A stretch of DNA of 64,000 nt from Chryseobacterium sp. LJ668 (GTDB lineage: Bacteria; Bacteroidota; Bacteroidia; Flavobacteriales; Weeksellaceae). Each line of letters opens with the position of its first letter. The stretch's first letter is position 1. Shown in pieces: positions 61,618-64,000 of the stretch. Both the position numbers and the translations under genes were made by a program. The stretch lies in contig NZ_CP080443.1 in assembly GCF_019613955.1 (NCBI RefSeq), positions 124,001 through 188,000 of the forward strand, in the 5' to 3' direction. The notes beneath the pieces are model-generated. The model did not search any database, was not told the DNA's origin, and worked only from the letters and a program-made list of their open reading frames with translations.

Positions 61618-63894
61618 ATGGAAAACATGAATACAGACAATGTAGTTAGAAGGATAAAAAAAACAATGCCTAAGATTATTAATTCCATAGTTCATCCTGA
61701 ACCCTATCTACCCGAGATTGTTTTTATCACCTCATTCCCTCCAAAGGTTTGTGGTATTGCTACGTATTCTCAAGATCTTATCAAAAGTTTGAAAAAGAAA
61801 TTTGGAGATTCGTTCAATACCATGATATGTCCTATCGAAACTGAAGACGAGCAGTACGATTATATTGAAAAAACTCCTTATCGTCTCAACACTTCAGATT
61901 ATAACTCATATGTACAATTAGCAAATCAAATTAATCAAAATAACAGGATCGAGTTAGTGATACTTCAGCACGAATTTGGGTTTTTCTCTACCATAAAAAA
62001 TGGGTTATCACAATTCTTAAAACTATTGGAAAAAGATATTATCATTACATTTCACACTGTTCTTCCAAGTCCTGATTTGCAATTGAAAAAACACGTACAG
62101 GAAATTGCACATTGCTGCCAATCTATCATTGTAATGACGGAAATTTCTGCTATAATTTTGTCGAAAGAATATGGAATTCCGTTAGAAAAAATAAATATTA
62201 TTGCTCACGGAACACATCTTCTTCCTCTTACAGATAAAACTGAATTAAAAGATAAATATGATCTGAATGGAAAAAAAGTACTGTCAACATTCGGATTATT
62301 AGGTTCTGGGAAAAATATTGAAACGACCTTACAAGCATTACCGGAAATCATAGCTGATCATCCTGATGTTTTATTTTTAGTAATCGGAAAAACACATCCG
62401 GGAATCGTAAAAAATGATGGCGAAGAATACCGTCAATTTCTTGAAAAAACAGTGCAGGATCTACGTCTTGAAAATCATGTAAGATTTGTTAATGCATATT
62501 TACCTTTAGATGAGTTACTAGAATATCTGCAACTAACTGATATTTATCTTTTTACTTCAAAAGATCGAAATCAGGCTGTGAGCGGTACATTTTCTTATGC
62601 AATCAGCTGCGGATGTCCTATCATTTCTACGCCAATTCCACACGCTGTAGAAGTTTTGAAAAAAGAAACAGGAATTATCATCGATTTTGAATCGCCAAAA
62701 CAATTGGCAAATGAGGTCAATAAAGTTCTGAAAAACGAACAAATACAAGAGCTACTAAGAACTAATGCACTTGAAAAAATGGCCCCTACCGCATGGGAAA
62801 ACTCATCCATATCTCACGCCCAACTTTTTGAAAAATCGGGTGCAAAAAAAATTCAATTGCAGTATGCTATACCTGAAATCAATTTAATTCATATAAAAAA
62901 TATGACAACCGATTTTGGAATGATTCAGTTTTCTAAAATCAATAAACCTGACATTGATTCCGGATATACTTTGGATGACAATGCTCGTGCTTTAATTGCC
63001 ATTTGTGAACATTTTGAACAAACTCGGGATCAAGAAGATATAGAATTGATTGAGATTTATCTTGATTTTATAGAATTTTGCCAACAGCCTGATGGTAGTT
63101 TCCTGAATTATGTGAACGAGGAAAAAGAATTTACGCAACAGAACTATGAGACCAACTTAGAGGATTCCAATGGAAGAGCAATTTGGGCTTTAGGATATTT
63201 GATTTCAAAAAGAGATATTCTTAACGATCATCTTTTAGGAAAAGCAGAAAAAATAATTCAGAAAAATCTTCCTTTAGTACAAGATATATATTCAACCAGA
63301 GCAATGGCATTCATTATAAAAGGTTTGTACTATCAAAATTCTGACAAGAATATAACTTTACTTGATTTGTTAGCTGGTCGTTTGGAAAGAATGTATCTTC
63401 ATGAGGCTAAAGAAAACTGGCATTGGTTTGAAAGTTATCTCACCTACGGAAACAGTGTTTTACCAGAAGCGATGTTATGCGCATGGATGTCTACCGGGAA
63501 AAATAGTTATAAAAAAATAGCGATAGAATCCTTTCAATTTCTTTTGTCAAAGATATTCGTAAATAATTCTATTAAAGTAATTTCTAACAAAGGATGGCTT
63601 CAGAAACATGAAATGAAATTACATTCAAATGGCGGTGAACAGCCTATTGATGTTGCTTACACCATTTTAACATTATCAAAATTTCAAGAATGTTTCGGAG
63701 ATGAATCTCATTCCGAAATGATGCAGGATGCTTTCAACTGGTTTTTGGGAAAAAATCATTTGAATCGAATTATTTATAATCCTGCAACGGGCGGATGTTA
63801 TGATGGATTGGAAGAAAAAAGTGTTAATTTGAATCAAGGGGCAGAGTCTACAGTCAGTTATTTAATGGCAAGACTTTGTTTAGCTAAAGCTTAA
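61618..63894 (+). CDS. GT4-type glycosyltransferase fused to an all-alpha glycoside-hydrolase-like domain
   Basis: 758 residues. The N-terminal GT-B domain (about 25-405) starts EIVFITSFPPKVCGIATYSQDL and has STFGLLGSGKNIETTLQALP and VSGTFSYAISCGCPIISTPIPHAVEVL; the usual EGxGxxxxE is replaced by the SGTxxYA form of a subgroup. The C-terminal region (about 430-758) is an alpha/alpha-barrel type domain (IDSGYTLDDNARALIAICEHFE, EDSNGRAIWALGYL, WHWFESYLTYGNSVLPEAML, GCYDGLEEKSVNLNQGAESTVSYLMARL), as in six-hairpin glycosidase folds. Likely makes and trims or recognises the same glycan. It follows GH130 by 11 bp, so both probably act on one mannose-containing glycan (inference). Confidence 0.87.
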   Translation: MENMNTDNVVRRIKKTMPKIINSIVHPEPYLPEIVFITSFPPKVCGIATYSQDLIKSLKKKFGDSFNTMICPIETEDEQYDYIEKTPYRLNTSDYNSYVQLANQINQNNRIELVILQHEFGFFSTIKNGLSQFLKLLEKDIIITFHTVLPSPDLQLKKHVQEIAHCCQSIIVMTEISAIILSKEYGIPLEKINIIAHGTHLLPLTDKTELKDKYDLNGKKVLSTFGLLGSGKNIETTLQALPEIIADHPDVLFLVIGKTHPGIVKNDGEEYRQFLEKTVQDLRLENHVRFVNAYLPLDELLEYLQLTDIYLFTSKDRNQAVSGTFSYAISCGCPIISTPIPHAVEVLKKETGIIIDFESPKQLANEVNKVLKNEQIQELLRTNALEKMAPTAWENSSISHAQLFEKSGAKKIQLQYAIPEINLIHIKNMTTDFGMIQFSKINKPDIDSGYTLDDNARALIAICEHFEQTRDQEDIELIEIYLDFIEFCQQPDGSFLNYVNEEKEFTQQNYETNLEDSNGRAIWALGYLISKRDILNDHLLGKAEKIIQKNLPLVQDIYSTRAMAFIIKGLYYQNSDKNITLLDLLAGRLERMYLHEAKENWHWFESYLTYGNSVLPEAMLCAWMSTGKNSYKKIAIESFQFLLSKIFVNNSIKVISNKGWLQKHEMKLHSNGGEQPIDVAYTILTLSKFQECFGDESHSEMMQDAFNWFLGKNHLNRIIYNPATGGCYDGLEEKSVNLNQGAESTVSYLMARLCLAKA

Positions 63895-64000
63895 CAAGAT
63901 TTTTATCATCTTTAGATAATTGGCAATACGGTCATTTTCATACTTCAATAGAACATTACAACTTCGAACATTAAACACTAATTATACAGCATCAATATCA
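63895..64000. other. End of window
   Basis: 106 bp after the GT4 stop with no feature recognised. Confidence 0.5.

Noticed and set aside
1..64000. CRISPR arrays, tRNA/rRNA genes, IS elements, prophage or plasmid origin
   Set aside because: None seen: no regularly spaced repeats, no transposase or integrase motifs and no recognisable structural RNA; a covariance-model and IS search would be needed to exclude short or decayed ones.

Overview
The window looks like chromosomal DNA of a flavobacterium, most likely Chryseobacterium or a close relative in the Weeksellaceae. The reasons are low G+C content, fused CcoN/CcoO, a Bacteroidetes-type CCC-motif membrane protein, DUF3667, DUF892 and DUF6544-type proteins, and lipoprotein signals with weak Shine-Dalgarno sequences. 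No rRNA, tRNA, CRISPR array, IS element or prophage was recognised. Product names come from motif and family recognition by eye; no database search was run.

Layout. 1-9 kb: DNA photolyase (3' end just outside the window), a DUF2383 protein, a KAS III-like enzyme, a secreted protein, DUF3667, type II NADH dehydrogenase, AlkB and an FAD/NAD(P)-binding protein. 9-12.5 kb: a three-gene overlapping operon of glycosyltransferase, UDP-galactopyranose mutase and a clan-A glycosidase. 13-22 kb: DUF892 protein, multi-PAS histidine kinase, ccoG, and ccoQ/ccoNO of a cbb3 oxidase without an adjacent ccoP. 22-29 kb: CinA-type protein, small envelope proteins, and an operon of catalase, DUF892 protein, sorbosone-dehydrogenase-like protein and SMP-30-like lipoprotein. 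29.5-34.3 kb: three Crp/Fnr paralogues of exactly 198 residues, a TrxR-like flavoprotein and a cyanophycinase. 34.5-40 kb: PAP2 protein, GT32-like transferase, GH13 enzyme, NmrA protein, a decayed methyltransferase pseudogene and a YcxB-like protein.

40.4-59.1 kb is one long block on the minus strand. It holds a tight operon Usp - P-type ATPase - Acg-type flavoprotein - two membrane proteins - DASS permease. Upstream of that are cupins, an AraC regulator, DUF6629, SHOCT, a frameshifted dps, envelope proteins, two BON proteins, an MlaEFD-type ABC system and succinate-semialdehyde dehydrogenase. 59.3-64 kb, on the plus strand, holds a CsbD-like protein, an unknown 234-residue protein, and an operon of a tiny lysine-rich protein, a GH130 phosphorylase-like protein and a GT4 transferase fused to an all-alpha domain.

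How the parts may fit together. Much of the content deals with oxygen limitation, oxidative stress and envelope maintenance: cbb3 oxidase, NDH-2, catalase, Dps, DUF892, Usp, Acg, BON and Mla. Several promoters carry a TATGAY-N4-RTCATA type palindrome that fits a Crp/Fnr regulator, and three such regulators are encoded here. Both BON genes share an upstream inverted repeat ATCACACATT...AATGTGTGAT, and one half of it recurs before the GH130/GT4 operon. The best leads for something new are this putative shared regulation, the Usp/ATPase/Acg/DASS operon, and the two glycan operons. The clearest sequence-level anomalies are the frameshifted dps and the methyltransferase pseudogene.
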